Positions 44,779-53,403 of a stretch of 64,000 nucleotides of DNA are shown in pieces. Under the pieces are notes generated by a model, which saw only the letters and a program-made list of their open reading frames with translations, ran no database searches and was not told where the DNA came from. The DNA lies in NCBI GenBank assembly GCA_016713885.1, contig JADJOF010000004.1, forward strand, positions 248,001 to 312,000. The letters run 5' to 3'. The stretch is from Bdellovibrionales bacterium. GTDB taxonomy: Bacteria > Bdellovibrionota > Bdellovibrionia > Bdellovibrionales > JAMPXM01. The position numbers and the translations under genes are program-made. Position 1 is the first letter of the stretch. Each line of letters begins with the position of its first letter.

Positions 44779-46308
44779 TTACTCGCATGCCGCAGGTTTT
44801 GCTGCCTGAGCAACTCCGCTACTTGAATAAGTCACATCAAGATCGAGCTTCAATGCGCCTGAACGACAGTTCCCCTTCAGAGTATTGAGCGCGTACTTCA
44901 CGTTCTCCTTTAGACTCTTAGAGCCGCCCTCGTAATCTTTACTGCGATACAGAAGCGTTTCCTGCGCGAATGTCTTAAACCGATCACTCATAACGTCGTC
45001 TGCAAGACGCAGAAAGCGTGTGTACGTCTCACCACTCATGTGACGGACCTTCTCAAGAGCTTTGACCGAGCGCATTTTATTTTCGCGCTTATCGACATCG
45101 ACGCCGCAATCATTGTCTTTCAAGTACATTGCGCGAACGAGAATTGCATTTCCGGCAGGGAACAGGCGCTTTGAAAGCTGAGCGAGCTGACTTTCGGTCA
45201 CCTTCTCTGTTCGCGCCGCTTTAAGAACAGCATCAAGCTCAGTCTCTTCCGCTTCACTCATTTTGCGCGCAACCGGAGTCCCACCCGAAGACGGAACCTC
45301 ACGGACCTCAACTTTGTAGTGGATGTTTCCAACTCGATCATCTTGCGACAAAAGCACGTCAAACAGAACCATGTCCGACACATCTTTCATCTGATTGAGC
45401 GTCGGATATGTTTCAGCAAACGACTTGCCGACCGCAGCCTGGTCAACACTTCGCTCGTCAGTCACCCGCTTGAATGGCGGCTGAACGATAAAGCGCTCAT
45501 ATCGCGTGTCGTAAGAACCACCACCACTGATCTCTGAATACTTCTCTTCGCCCTTTAGGTTCTTTTGGAGTCCGCCATAGAGAAGCGAACCGTTCTCAAC
45601 GTAGATCTTTGAGTTGCTCTGGCCCGCTGCCGCCGCAACATCTGCTTTCTCAAACTGCTGCCATGCAATCGAAATGATCTCACGCGTGTGACCGAGGACC
45701 GACTCTGCTTTCTCGACAACAGCCATATGATGATCGCGGTCCATTGTTCTCAACACCGCAACCGGCACCCGGCCAACGCCGCCCAGTAGACGCGACACAT
45801 GATAGCCGGCGAGAGCCGATGGCGTATACGAACACGTAATCGAACTCTTAAATTTCGCTTCAACCTCAAGAAGATCTTGATTGGCCACAGAGAGCTTCGA
45901 TTCTTTCTCACAGAGAGTCGCTTCTGTCTGTTGCCGAGTCCAACCCTTCGGGATTTTGATAAAATTCGTTCCGGGGTTTGTGCTGTTCAACTTCGGACAA
46001 ACCGCAAATTCTTTTGCCTCTGTTGGTAGCTTTAACTTCCCAGGAGTTTTTTCTTGAACGATGACAGTGCCATCCGAGCTTAAGGCCATACGGCAGAGCT
46101 TCGCCTCATCGCCGCGATCTTTTTCGAGCTGCAGGTTTCTCGATTCATCGAAATGAACAGGGATCGCGCAAGTCTCAACGCCGCCATTGCGACCTTTGAG
46201 CTGAACAATCGCTTCGTTTCCAGAAGTCGTAAAGGCGTGTCCCTGAAGTGCAAAGAACGGAACCGCAACGTGGACGCCAAAAACCAACACTTTAAACGAC
46301 GGCTTCAT
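44779..46308 (-). CDS. Exported kinase-like protein, FAM20/HipA-like signature
   Basis: A roughly 509-residue protein with a signal peptide (to LQGHAFTTS); ATG 46308 has AAAGG 7 bp upstream. An early region with AGYHVSRLLGGVGRVPVAV resembles the helix and strand of FAM20/HipA-like kinases that follow the nucleotide lysine. The later MVLFDVLLSQDDRVGNIHYK looks like the DRxxN catalytic loop, and RAMYLKDNDCGV like the metal-binding DNG strand. Several cysteines suggest disulfides in the periplasm. Third gene of a coupled operon with an unknown exported protein and a DUF2252 protein. The kinase call is a motif reading and needs structural confirmation. Confidence 0.55.
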   Translation of the reverse strand: MKPSFKVLVFGVHVAVPFFALQGHAFTTSGNEAIVQLKGRNGGVETCAIPVHFDESRNLQLEKDRGDEAKLCRMALSSDGTVIVQEKTPGKLKLPTEAKEFAVCPKLNSTNPGTNFIKIPKGWTRQQTEATLCEKESKLSVANQDLLEVEAKFKSSITCSYTPSALAGYHVSRLLGGVGRVPVAVLRTMDRDHHMAVVEKAESVLGHTREIISIAWQQFEKADVAAAAGQSNSKIYVENGSLLYGGLQKNLKGEEKYSEISGGGSYDTRYERFIVQPPFKRVTDERSVDQAAVGKSFAETYPTLNQMKDVSDMVLFDVLLSQDDRVGNIHYKVEVREVPSSGGTPVARKMSEAEETELDAVLKAARTEKVTESQLAQLSKRLFPAGNAILVRAMYLKDNDCGVDVDKRENKMRSVKALEKVRHMSGETYTRFLRLADDVMSDRFKTFAQETLLYRSKDYEGGSKSLKENVKYALNTLKGNCRSGALKLDLDVTYSSSGVAQAAKPAACE

Positions 46309-46319
46309 AAAATGACCTT

Positions 46320-47438
46320 TCACTTTGAGCGGTCCGATGGACCGAACTGGGCGTTAATTGCGGCGAACGTCTTTGGCGTTTGGATCGGAAGAATTTCGAT
46401 CATCACCTGCGTCTTTAGCCCAATCCCGGCATCCGCGTGATTGAGATCAATACCGGTTACTCCAGCCAAGTAAATGCGGCCCGTTTGACGATCGCGTAGC
46501 CAATAGACCAGATCCGTTTGCAAGTTCGAAAGCATCTGCACACTGGCCGCCTTAACGTTTGAGCCCTTCTTGTTTTCAAAAGCCTTCTTCTTGGTCGCTT
46601 CCGTAATTTGCACAAACAGCCAGTCACGCTCCCGAGCCGGCAGTTCGCCCGTCTTTGCCTCGAGCTTCGACACCTCACCCAGCATCGATGTCACGACGTC
46701 TTCACGCACGGCTGTGACGGCATCCCGCTCATCGTTACTGAGGTAGCTCGTCAAATAGTTCGTACCTGAAACAACGGCTCCGAGAATCAGAAAATCAAAA
46801 GCCTTGCGCCCGATGCGATCATTGAAAAACACCATCAGTCGGCGCTTCTGGCCAACCATCTTGAGTTTGCCAATGCTGATCGACGCCTCGCCAACGAGGG
46901 CTCGAAACTCATGCGGCTCAACAAGCGTCAGCCACGGAGCAGAAGCCCGAATGGCAGCGGTGACATCCGCCTCAAGGCTCAACATCAACTGCGTGCGAAT
47001 AGCAGAAATGTCGGCGCGTGTTTCGAGCTCATAGCGAAGTTCGCCCGTCGTAGAATCAAAAGGTGTTTTAGATATCTCGACTTCGTTTCCTTTTGCATCC
47101 AGGCTTGAAAGCTTGGCCAGGCGAAATACCGGAGGATTCTTCTGTGCATTCAATCGATACTCGGCGAGGACGGTGACGCCATCGGCCCCGGCCAACCCCA
47201 ATACAAGTTCACCTTTTTCAATCAGCGTTTTCGCAACTAAACGTGGCGATCCGTTCTGACCAACAGCGGCGAGGGTCTGCGCCAGGCGTTTCTCAAGTGG
47301 CAGCGACTGTCGCTCAAGCATCGCTTGCGAAACCAGAGTGCGCGTGTCGACAAGATCACGCTTGAATAGGTCTTCGCATACCTGGGCCTGAGCGAATGTC
47401 GTCGTCAGCAGAAAAAGTCCAGCAAGAAAGCGAATCAC
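46320..47438 (-). CDS. Exported protein of unknown family in kinase-like operon
   Basis: A 372-residue protein starts at GTG 47438 within a GTGA overlap with the upstream gene. The signal peptide ends at FAQAQ, and VCEDLF follows at once, a CxxLF motif shared with neighbours. The N-terminal half is a mixed alpha/beta domain. A hydrophobic segment around residue 230 (AFDFLILGAVVSGTNYLTSYL) may be membrane-associated, and the C-terminal part ends in strands (GRIYLAGVTGIDLNHADAGIG). No family is recognised. Its stop is 11 bp before the ATG of the FAM20-like gene, so the products are made together. Confidence 0.6.
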   Translation of the reverse strand: MIRFLAGLFLLTTTFAQAQVCEDLFKRDLVDTRTLVSQAMLERQSLPLEKRLAQTLAAVGQNGSPRLVAKTLIEKGELVLGLAGADGVTVLAEYRLNAQKNPPVFRLAKLSSLDAKGNEVEISKTPFDSTTGELRYELETRADISAIRTQLMLSLEADVTAAIRASAPWLTLVEPHEFRALVGEASISIGKLKMVGQKRRLMVFFNDRIGRKAFDFLILGAVVSGTNYLTSYLSNDERDAVTAVREDVVTSMLGEVSKLEAKTGELPARERDWLFVQITEATKKKAFENKKGSNVKAASVQMLSNLQTDLVYWLRDRQTGRIYLAGVTGIDLNHADAGIGLKTQVMIEILPIQTPKTFAAINAQFGPSDRSK

Positions 47439-48690
47439 CGATCGCCTCCTAGGCTACGCACATGATTGGCGTTGAAAGCCATAAGCCGATCAATCAAAGT
47501 CGCTTCACTGCGACCAATGGCGCGCTCAAACGCAGCATGCTTATCTCCCGCCGCCTGAAGCTGTCGTCCATGGAATGTCCCGGTCCATTGCGCATGCGCA
47601 ATCGCAAGATCCATCAACCGTTCAAAGTCACCTTCATGTTTTTGTTTATAGGGAACGACAATAGGCTCAAGCTTCTTGTCGCGAAGAACGAACTCACGAC
47701 CTGCGATCGTGACAACCGGAAACATCTCGCCGACATCGTAGTCGAGATACTTTGAGATCTCCGCTTCCAAGGCCTCACGCGAGGGCTGCCCAGAGTATTC
47801 AGAAAGCGCCGAAGGCACGAGCTCTTTAAATTCTTTTAGAACTGGCTTCGCATCGGTAACCTCAAATAAGGCCAGTACTCTTAGACTTTCTTTTGATCCA
47901 CCGCGGTCGCGAACATTGGCAATTGAGTCTGAAAGTCGGCCCCAGCCGATCTTTGCAATCAGAGCCGCCTCAAGCTGACTCTGCAGCTCAGACAAAGTCA
48001 CACCCAGCCTTCTCGCCGCAACTGTAAGCGGCAGCTTGGCCTCGCCATCCACCTCAAGTACGCCATCGTCAGCCAGTTTGTTCTCAAGTTTTTAGCCAGC
48101 TTTTTATTGAACTTCTTCTCCGAAGGGAGCTCTTCTTGAAAACGCTCGGTCAGCTCGTACTCATTTTTGAGTAAACCCGTTCGATACGCTCGAATGATCC
48201 TCTGAATGATCGCTCGCTCCTCAAGTTTCGAAAGTGGACGACCGCGGCGGGCCACCTCCACCGTGTTCATAGCCAAGCGATTGATATCCATAACCGCAGG
48301 GCCATAGCCGATATCTTTAATATCAAAAGCTGTGTATCGAACGCCACGGCCTGGAATCAACACCGGCGAGAAGTTACCGGAGTGCAGATCCCCCATCGCA
48401 ATGACGGTCGAACTCAACTCAGCCGGTAGCCCGCCAAAAAGTGATGCGCCCTGCGCGCGGGCCTCAGCCCAATAGAACGGAGCATTGTCTCGAATCTTCT
48501 GCGAAACCGAACGACTGGCTTCGTATTGCCGGATGAGAGAACTCGGCGCAGACGCCGTCGTGTGCGCGGCACGAAACAGAGCCTCGCAGCTGCGCTGACT
48601 CGCCGTCGCATACACTGGTACAGCGGTACCAATAGACGCCAGCAAAGCTGCCCCAAAGAGTAAACTCAAATGGCGTTTTACATTCCGCAC
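47435..48690 (-). CDS. Exported DUF2252-like (kinase-fold) protein (frameshifted)
   Basis: From 48690 a signal peptide (to PVYATASQ) is followed by SCEALF. The DUF2252 signature comes next: VIAMGDLHSGNFSPVL and RYTAFDIKDIGYGPAVMDINRLA, equivalent to the GDxHxxN catalytic and (D)FD metal motifs of aminoglycoside-kinase-like folds. Near 48081-48087 one base is missing, and the rest (KLADDGVLEVDGEAKLPL, HAQWTGTFHGRQLQAAG) is in the next frame to 47435. Joined length is about 418 residues. DUF2252 proteins are normally cytoplasmic and uncharacterised, so an exported version is notable. First gene of the operon, starting past the murD terminator. Confidence 0.65.
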
Positions 48691-48852
48691 GGCTCAAACC
48701 TCGTCTTGATCTTGGCTCAATTGATCGCGTTCGCAGAACTCAAGGCAAAATGGCGGCCATGGCGAGGGCCTCTATTGCTCGCGCCAGGTTGTACCATGTG
48801 ACATTTTCAGGCGAACGTGACGAGAATTGTCATCTCGTCTGTTCCGGCGGGC

Positions 48853-48884
48853 AAAAAAAAGGGCACCCCGCAAGGCGCCCTTTT
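48853..48884 (-). terminator. Rho-independent terminator after murD
   Basis: On the minus strand a stem GGGCGCC/GGTGCCC with a 6-nt loop, flanked by AAAA, is followed by eight T residues (plus-strand A run 48853-48860). It lies 25 bp past the murD stop and separates dcw transcription from the kinase-like operon. Confidence 0.8.
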
Positions 48885-48908
48885 GACTTCGTTTTTTTCG
48901 ACAAAAAA

Positions 48909-50346
48909 CTAGCGGAATTTACTGACGATCTCTTTAAAGTAGTTCCCGCGCTCCTCATAGCTATCGAACATGTCAAAGCTCGAAGCTCCGGGAGAAAGCA
49001 GAACAGAGTCGTTGATCCGCGACTTCTGATAGGCAATCAAAACCGCCTCTTCAAAAGTGCCAATCAGGAACGTCTCTGACCAATCGCCAAGATCACGGTT
49101 CATCCGCTCCTTCGCCTCGCCGACAAGAATCAGCGTTTTTACTTTACGCTTCACCATTTCGCGAAGTGGCTCATAGGGAGAGATTCGTGTCTTTTCCGCC
49201 CATAATGAGAATCACGTTCTCATCAAAAGCGTCCAGAGCGCGCATCACCGCATGGACGTTTGTCGCCTTGGAATCGTTAAAGAACTCAACGCCACCGACG
49301 CGGCGAACGTACTCGAGACGATGAGCCATACCACCATAGGTATCGATCACCTTCTGGATCGACTCGCGTTTTCCACCGTGTTCGCGAGCAGCAAGGATCG
49401 CCGCCATGATGTTGTCGATCGAATGCTTACCGCGCATCTTCATGTTTTTAACCGAGTAGTACTCGATCTCAGGTCCCGTGCGGATGCGGATCTCATCCTT
49501 AATGCAAACGCCACCGCCGATAGTCATGATCTGAGGCTCAAGGGCGGGCTTCCGCGAGAAGTAGAAAATCCGACCGCGCTGGACAGCGGGATCGCGCGCA
49601 AGCTCAACCACCGCATTGTCATCAGCATTCAAAATCGATGTCGTCGCCTGATTCACATTCTGGAAAATCCGGCGCTTCGCATTCACATACTCTTCCATCG
49701 ACTTATAGCGGTCCTGATGGTTCTCAGCGAGGTTCGTGAACACGATATTCTGCGGAGTAAAACGATCACAATGTTCAAGCTGGAAGCTTGAAACCTCAGC
49801 GATCACCGAGTCAAAAGTCTCGCCACCTTTCAGTAAGCGCAGGTACTCAACGAGCGGCTCGCCAAAGTTTCCGCCAAGCCAGCATTTCACTCCCGACTCT
49901 TTCAAGAAGAGCTCAACGAGCTTGCACGTTGTCGACTTGCCGTTCGTACCTGTCACAGCAACAATCGGCTGCTTAATGAACCACGATGAGAACTCAAACT
50001 CACCGGTCACGATCACGCCATTGTTCCGTGCGTACTCAAAGATCTTCAAATTGGGCGGAACACCAGGAGAAAGAATAATCACGTCTTGAGCAAGAAAGAT
50101 CTTCGGGCTATGGCCACCAAGATCGAGCTGTACGTTCAAGCCTTCAATCTGCTCGAGCGAAGATGCGAGCTCAGGTTTTGATTTGTGATCAGAAATTGTA
50201 ACAACAGCTCCGCACTCGGTCAGGAAGTGAGCGAGGCTAACGCCTGATCTCGCAAGACCGACGATCAGAACGCGTTTTCCCTCCAAATCCTTAAACTCAG
50301 TAAATGGTGCAGGCTGCCCAGAGGGCGGTGGCAATGGCGATGGCAT
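48909..50346 (-). CDS. murD: UDP-N-acetylmuramoylalanine--D-glutamate ligase (frameshifted in this sequence)
   Basis: Mur ligase adding D-glutamate. N-terminal domain RVLIVGLARSGVSLAHFL, ATP site VAVTGTNGKSTTCKLV, central NLAENHQDRYKSMEEY, and RLEYVRRVGGVEFFNDSKATN before ILIMGGKDTNLS. There, between 49174 and 49192, the frame is broken by one extra base. The C-terminal end (YEPLREMVKRKVKTLILVG, LLSPGASSFDMFDSYEERG) continues in another frame. Joined length is about 478 residues, in the family range. ATG 50346 follows AGGAG at 8 bp. The gene is essential, so a sequence error is likely. Confidence 0.93.
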
Positions 50347-50379
50347 GGAACGGACTCCTTTAAATAACGAGCGCAGCTT

Positions 50380-51456
50380 TTAGCGTAATTTCAATGTCGC
50401 GAGACTCAAGATCGCCAGCAGGATCGAAATGATCCAAAAGCGAACAATAATCTTGGTTTCGGTAAGACCTTTTAATTCAAAATGATGATGAATCGGCGCC
50501 ATACGGAAAATGCGCTTCCCCGTAAGCTTAAACGAAATCACCTGCGTGATCACCGATAGAGCCTCGACCACAAACACGCCGCCAAGAACAATCAAAACAA
50601 GTTCGTTCTTTGTCAACACGGCCATAATGCCAAGAAAACCGCCGATCGAGAGTGAGCCGACATCACCCATAAACACTTGCGCCGGATAGGTATTGAACCA
50701 AAGAAAACCAAGCCCCGCCGCGATCATCGCGCCCGCCAGTGGAACAAGTTCGCCTGCTCCGGGAACATGCGGAATCTGTAGGTAAGAAGCGATCTGCGAG
50801 TGCCCCGCTACATAAGCGAATACACCGAGCGTCGATGCCGAAACAATCACCGGGACAATCGCCAGGCCATCAAGACCATCCGTGAGATTCACCGCGTTCG
50901 CGCATCCGGTCACCACGAGCGAACCAAACACGACGTACATCCACCCGATGTCAAAGCCCGCATTCTTAAAAAATGGGATACTCACCATCGTCGACAAATT
51001 GAACCACTGAATCAGTGCCGCAATCACGGCACCCGAAATCAAGAACTCACAGCCAAGGCGCAGCTTTCCCGGAAGACCTTTAGAGTTCTTCTTTCTCACT
51101 TTCAGAGAATCATCGACGTAACCGATATACCCAAAGCCAATCGTCACCACCAATGTCGCCCACACGAGCGGATGCAGTACATTCACCCAAAGAAGCGCCG
51201 GCAACAGGAGCCCGATCAAAATCAAACCGCCACCCATTGTCGGCGTCCCGGCTTTTTTCTTATGCGATTGCGGTCCATCGTCGCGAATGCTCTGTCCAAC
51301 CTGACGATCGACAAGTCCTTTGATGAATCGCGGTCCAATCCACAGACAGAAAAAGAAGCCCGTAAAGAACGCGATAAAAGTTCGGAAAGTGATGTATCGG
51401 AAAACGTTGAAAGCCGAGTACTGATCCGCCAGCGAGTGGAGCCATTGATAAAGCAT
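50380..51456 (-). CDS. mraY: Phospho-N-acetylmuramoyl-pentapeptide transferase
   Basis: A 358-residue polytopic enzyme (10 membrane helices) making lipid I from undecaprenyl phosphate. Diagnostic motifs are KKKAGTPTMGGGLIL, GYIGYVDDSLKV (catalytic DD), NAVNLTDGLDGLA, NTYPAQVFMGDVGSLSIGG and RMAPIHHHFELKG. ATG 51456 is chosen; a TTG at 51477 would add seven residues. It lies 33 bp upstream of murD, with which it forms a transcription unit. The 279-bp gap before it (to 51735) should hold its promoter. Confidence 0.97.
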   Translation of the reverse strand: MLYQWLHSLADQYSAFNVFRYITFRTFIAFFTGFFFCLWIGPRFIKGLVDRQVGQSIRDDGPQSHKKKAGTPTMGGGLILIGLLLPALLWVNVLHPLVWATLVVTIGFGYIGYVDDSLKVRKKNSKGLPGKLRLGCEFLISGAVIAALIQWFNLSTMVSIPFFKNAGFDIGWMYVVFGSLVVTGCANAVNLTDGLDGLAIVPVIVSASTLGVFAYVAGHSQIASYLQIPHVPGAGELVPLAGAMIAAGLGFLWFNTYPAQVFMGDVGSLSIGGFLGIMAVLTKNELVLIVLGGVFVVEALSVITQVISFKLTGKRIFRMAPIHHHFELKGLTETKIIVRFWIISILLAILSLATLKLR

Positions 51457-51735
51457 AGTTGTGGTGATGCCCCGCAAATATCGTGTTGTGTATGACTCTC
51501 AGTGCTTAGCACAGGCGTCGTTTTAGCCGCAACAACAAACTTTTAAGTATATGAAATTACGTGCTTTTTTAGCTTCACAGAAACCACGCCTTGCTCGGAC
51601 TGTTTTCCCAAAATTGCCATTCCTCTAGGCACTCGCGTCTCAATCGGCTGCCAAGTGCGCCTCTGATCAGCGCTCCTTGACCTTTTCCAGCTCCTTCTGT
51701 AGACCCACGGTCACCGCCCAAAAGAACGGAATCCA

Positions 51736-52275
51736 ATGCGACAAAAACAGACCAGCCTTACCGGATTCCCAAAAGAACAGCGCGTCTTCGCGCCAGGCAA
51801 ACGAACGACGCGTGCTGCTCGCCAGCGCCGGCCGCGCGCAACCAAAGAAGCCATGCACCTTGTCCTCAGAAGTGACCTTGCTCGCGGATCAAAATCGCTT
51901 CTCAAGTACGATCACGTCGTACAGAACGTGATTTCGAAACTCCCGCTCCGCCACGGCGTTCGCGTCTACCGCATCGTGAATGCGGGAAATCACCTGCACA
52001 TCACTTTAAAACTCTCAAAACAGTTAATGTGGAAAGGATTCATCTCCGGCATCACCGGCGGCATTGCGCGAGCGGTGGGCTTTCAGCGTGACTCGACACG
52101 GAAAGGATTCTGGAACTCGCGTCCCTTCACCCGCCTGATCGCATGGGGCCGCGACTACAACGTTGTGAAAGACTATCATACACTCAATCAGCTCGAAACC
52201 GACGGCACCGTGCCGCCGCGCTCGCAGATGCTTAAGCCTGAACGATGGCGATACGTGGTGCTGGCGTTTTCATAG
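51736..52275 (+). CDS. RAYT-like Y1/HUH transposase family protein
   Basis: A 179-residue relative of the protein at 16000-16542. It has a basic N-terminus, the strand AMHLVLRSDLARGSKSLL, the HUH motif in RIVNAGNHLHITLKLS, FISGITGGIARAVGF, FWNSRPFTRLIAWGRDY, and a tyrosine in VKDYHTLNQLE at the catalytic position. It lies on the plus strand between the minus-strand genes murF and mraY, next to two other plus-strand genes. No terminal repeats or REP palindromes were recognised. Mobility or a resident housekeeping role are both possible. Confidence 0.7.
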   Translation: MRQKQTSLTGFPKEQRVFAPGKRTTRAARQRRPRATKEAMHLVLRSDLARGSKSLLKYDHVVQNVISKLPLRHGVRVYRIVNAGNHLHITLKLSKQLMWKGFISGITGGIARAVGFQRDSTRKGFWNSRPFTRLIAWGRDYNVVKDYHTLNQLETDGTVPPRSQMLKPERWRYVVLAFS

Positions 52276-52337
52276 CGACCGCTTCAAAAAGAAACCTCGC
52301 TTAGCTTTCCACAAACAACAAACAAAGAAAAAGCCCC

Positions 52338-52823
52338 GTGAATCCAAATTCTCCGCTCACAATCTATGGGATGGTCGGCCCGATGGGCTCTGGAAAAACC
52401 ACGATGGCTTTGAAGATCGCAAAAGAGAAAGGTGCCCTCTTTGGCTCGCTCGACGGCACGATCAAAAGCTTCAATCAGCCGATCCATGATCTCAAAGACT
52501 ACGAGAGTCACATGCAGAGAGCGCTTGATCTCCTGTATGCCAGAGCACTCGCTGCGCTAAAAGAAGGGCAGTCCGTCGTGTTTGATGTCGGACGCTGGTC
52601 ATGGCTTAAAGAATTAGCCGACGAGGCCGGTGCGAAAATAGAAATCTACTATTTTGAAATTCCAGCGGAAGAGCGATGGCGTCGGGTTCAAAAGCGCAAT
52701 CAAGAAAAACCCGAGAACGTGTACCACTTTACGATGAGTAAAGAGGAATTTGATAGCCAGAACCCTCATCACGCTCCCCCACTGCCGACACCAGGCCTCA
52801 CTGTGATCAAGATTACGGAATAG
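52338..52823 (+). CDS. P-loop kinase-like ATPase (AAA_33/zeta-toxin-like)
   Basis: A 161-residue protein with a Walker A motif GMVGPMGSGKTTMALKIA at residue 11, an Asp region VVFDVGRWSWLKEL in the Walker B/substrate position, and a lid-like EIPAEERWRRVQKRN. This is the layout of small nucleotide- or antibiotic-kinase-like P-loop proteins. The substrate is unknown. It lies 13 bp before a GNAT acetyltransferase gene, so the pair may modify or detoxify a small molecule. It starts at GTG 52338. Confidence 0.65.
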   Translation: MNPNSPLTIYGMVGPMGSGKTTMALKIAKEKGALFGSLDGTIKSFNQPIHDLKDYESHMQRALDLLYARALAALKEGQSVVFDVGRWSWLKELADEAGAKIEIYYFEIPAEERWRRVQKRNQEKPENVYHFTMSKEEFDSQNPHHAPPLPTPGLTVIKITE

Positions 52824-52836
52824 GTTGGGAGACTCA

Positions 52837-53331
52837 ATGTTCACATTCGAACGCTTCGAAGAAAATCATCTCTCTCTTCTGCGGCAGTGGCTCAACGCCA
52901 GGCACATCAAGGATTTTTGGCAAGAGTCCGACGACGAAGAAAAACTGAAAGTCAAATTTCTAGACGAGTTGCCGCGCCAGGGAGTCCTGCCATTTGTCAT
53001 CGCGAAAGACCACGAGCCCATCGGCTACATTCAGTACTACGACGCCACAAAAGTCGGCGGTGGTTGGTGGGAATCGGAATCGATCGGCACATTTGGAATT
53101 GATCTCATGATCGGCTCGATCGAACACCACGGCCGGGGCATTGGACCGACAATCATTAAAGAATTCGTCGACTTTATTCGCGAGAAAGAACCGTCTCTCA
53201 AATGTATCATTATCGATCCAGACCCAAAGAACCGCCGCGCCATTCGTGCATTTGAGAAGGCCGGTTTTGCAAAAGAATCTGAGATTGAAACGCCCGACGG
53301 AACAGCTCTGCTCATGCGCATGACGTTTTGA
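52837..53331 (+). CDS. GNAT acetyltransferase, aminoglycoside 6'-acetyltransferase-like
   Basis: A 164-residue GNAT protein. ATG 52837 follows GGGAG at 6 bp. The N-terminus FTFERFEENHLSLLRQWLNARHIKDFW and the acetyl-CoA loop IEHHGRGIGPTIIKEFVDFI, with IIIDPDPKNRRAIRAFEKAGF, match the AAC(6')-Ib/Acetyltransf_8 group. The substrate could be an aminoglycoside or a natural amine; resistance is not shown by sequence alone. Probably co-transcribed with the P-loop kinase. Confidence 0.75.
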   Translation: MFTFERFEENHLSLLRQWLNARHIKDFWQESDDEEKLKVKFLDELPRQGVLPFVIAKDHEPIGYIQYYDATKVGGGWWESESIGTFGIDLMIGSIEHHGRGIGPTIIKEFVDFIREKEPSLKCIIIDPDPKNRRAIRAFEKAGFAKESEIETPDGTALLMRMTF

Positions 53332-53403
53332 TGAAGGGATTCGCTCCGAGTAAAGCGTCGCTCTTCTTACAAACGGACCCACGGTCACCACCGCAAACAG
53401 CGA

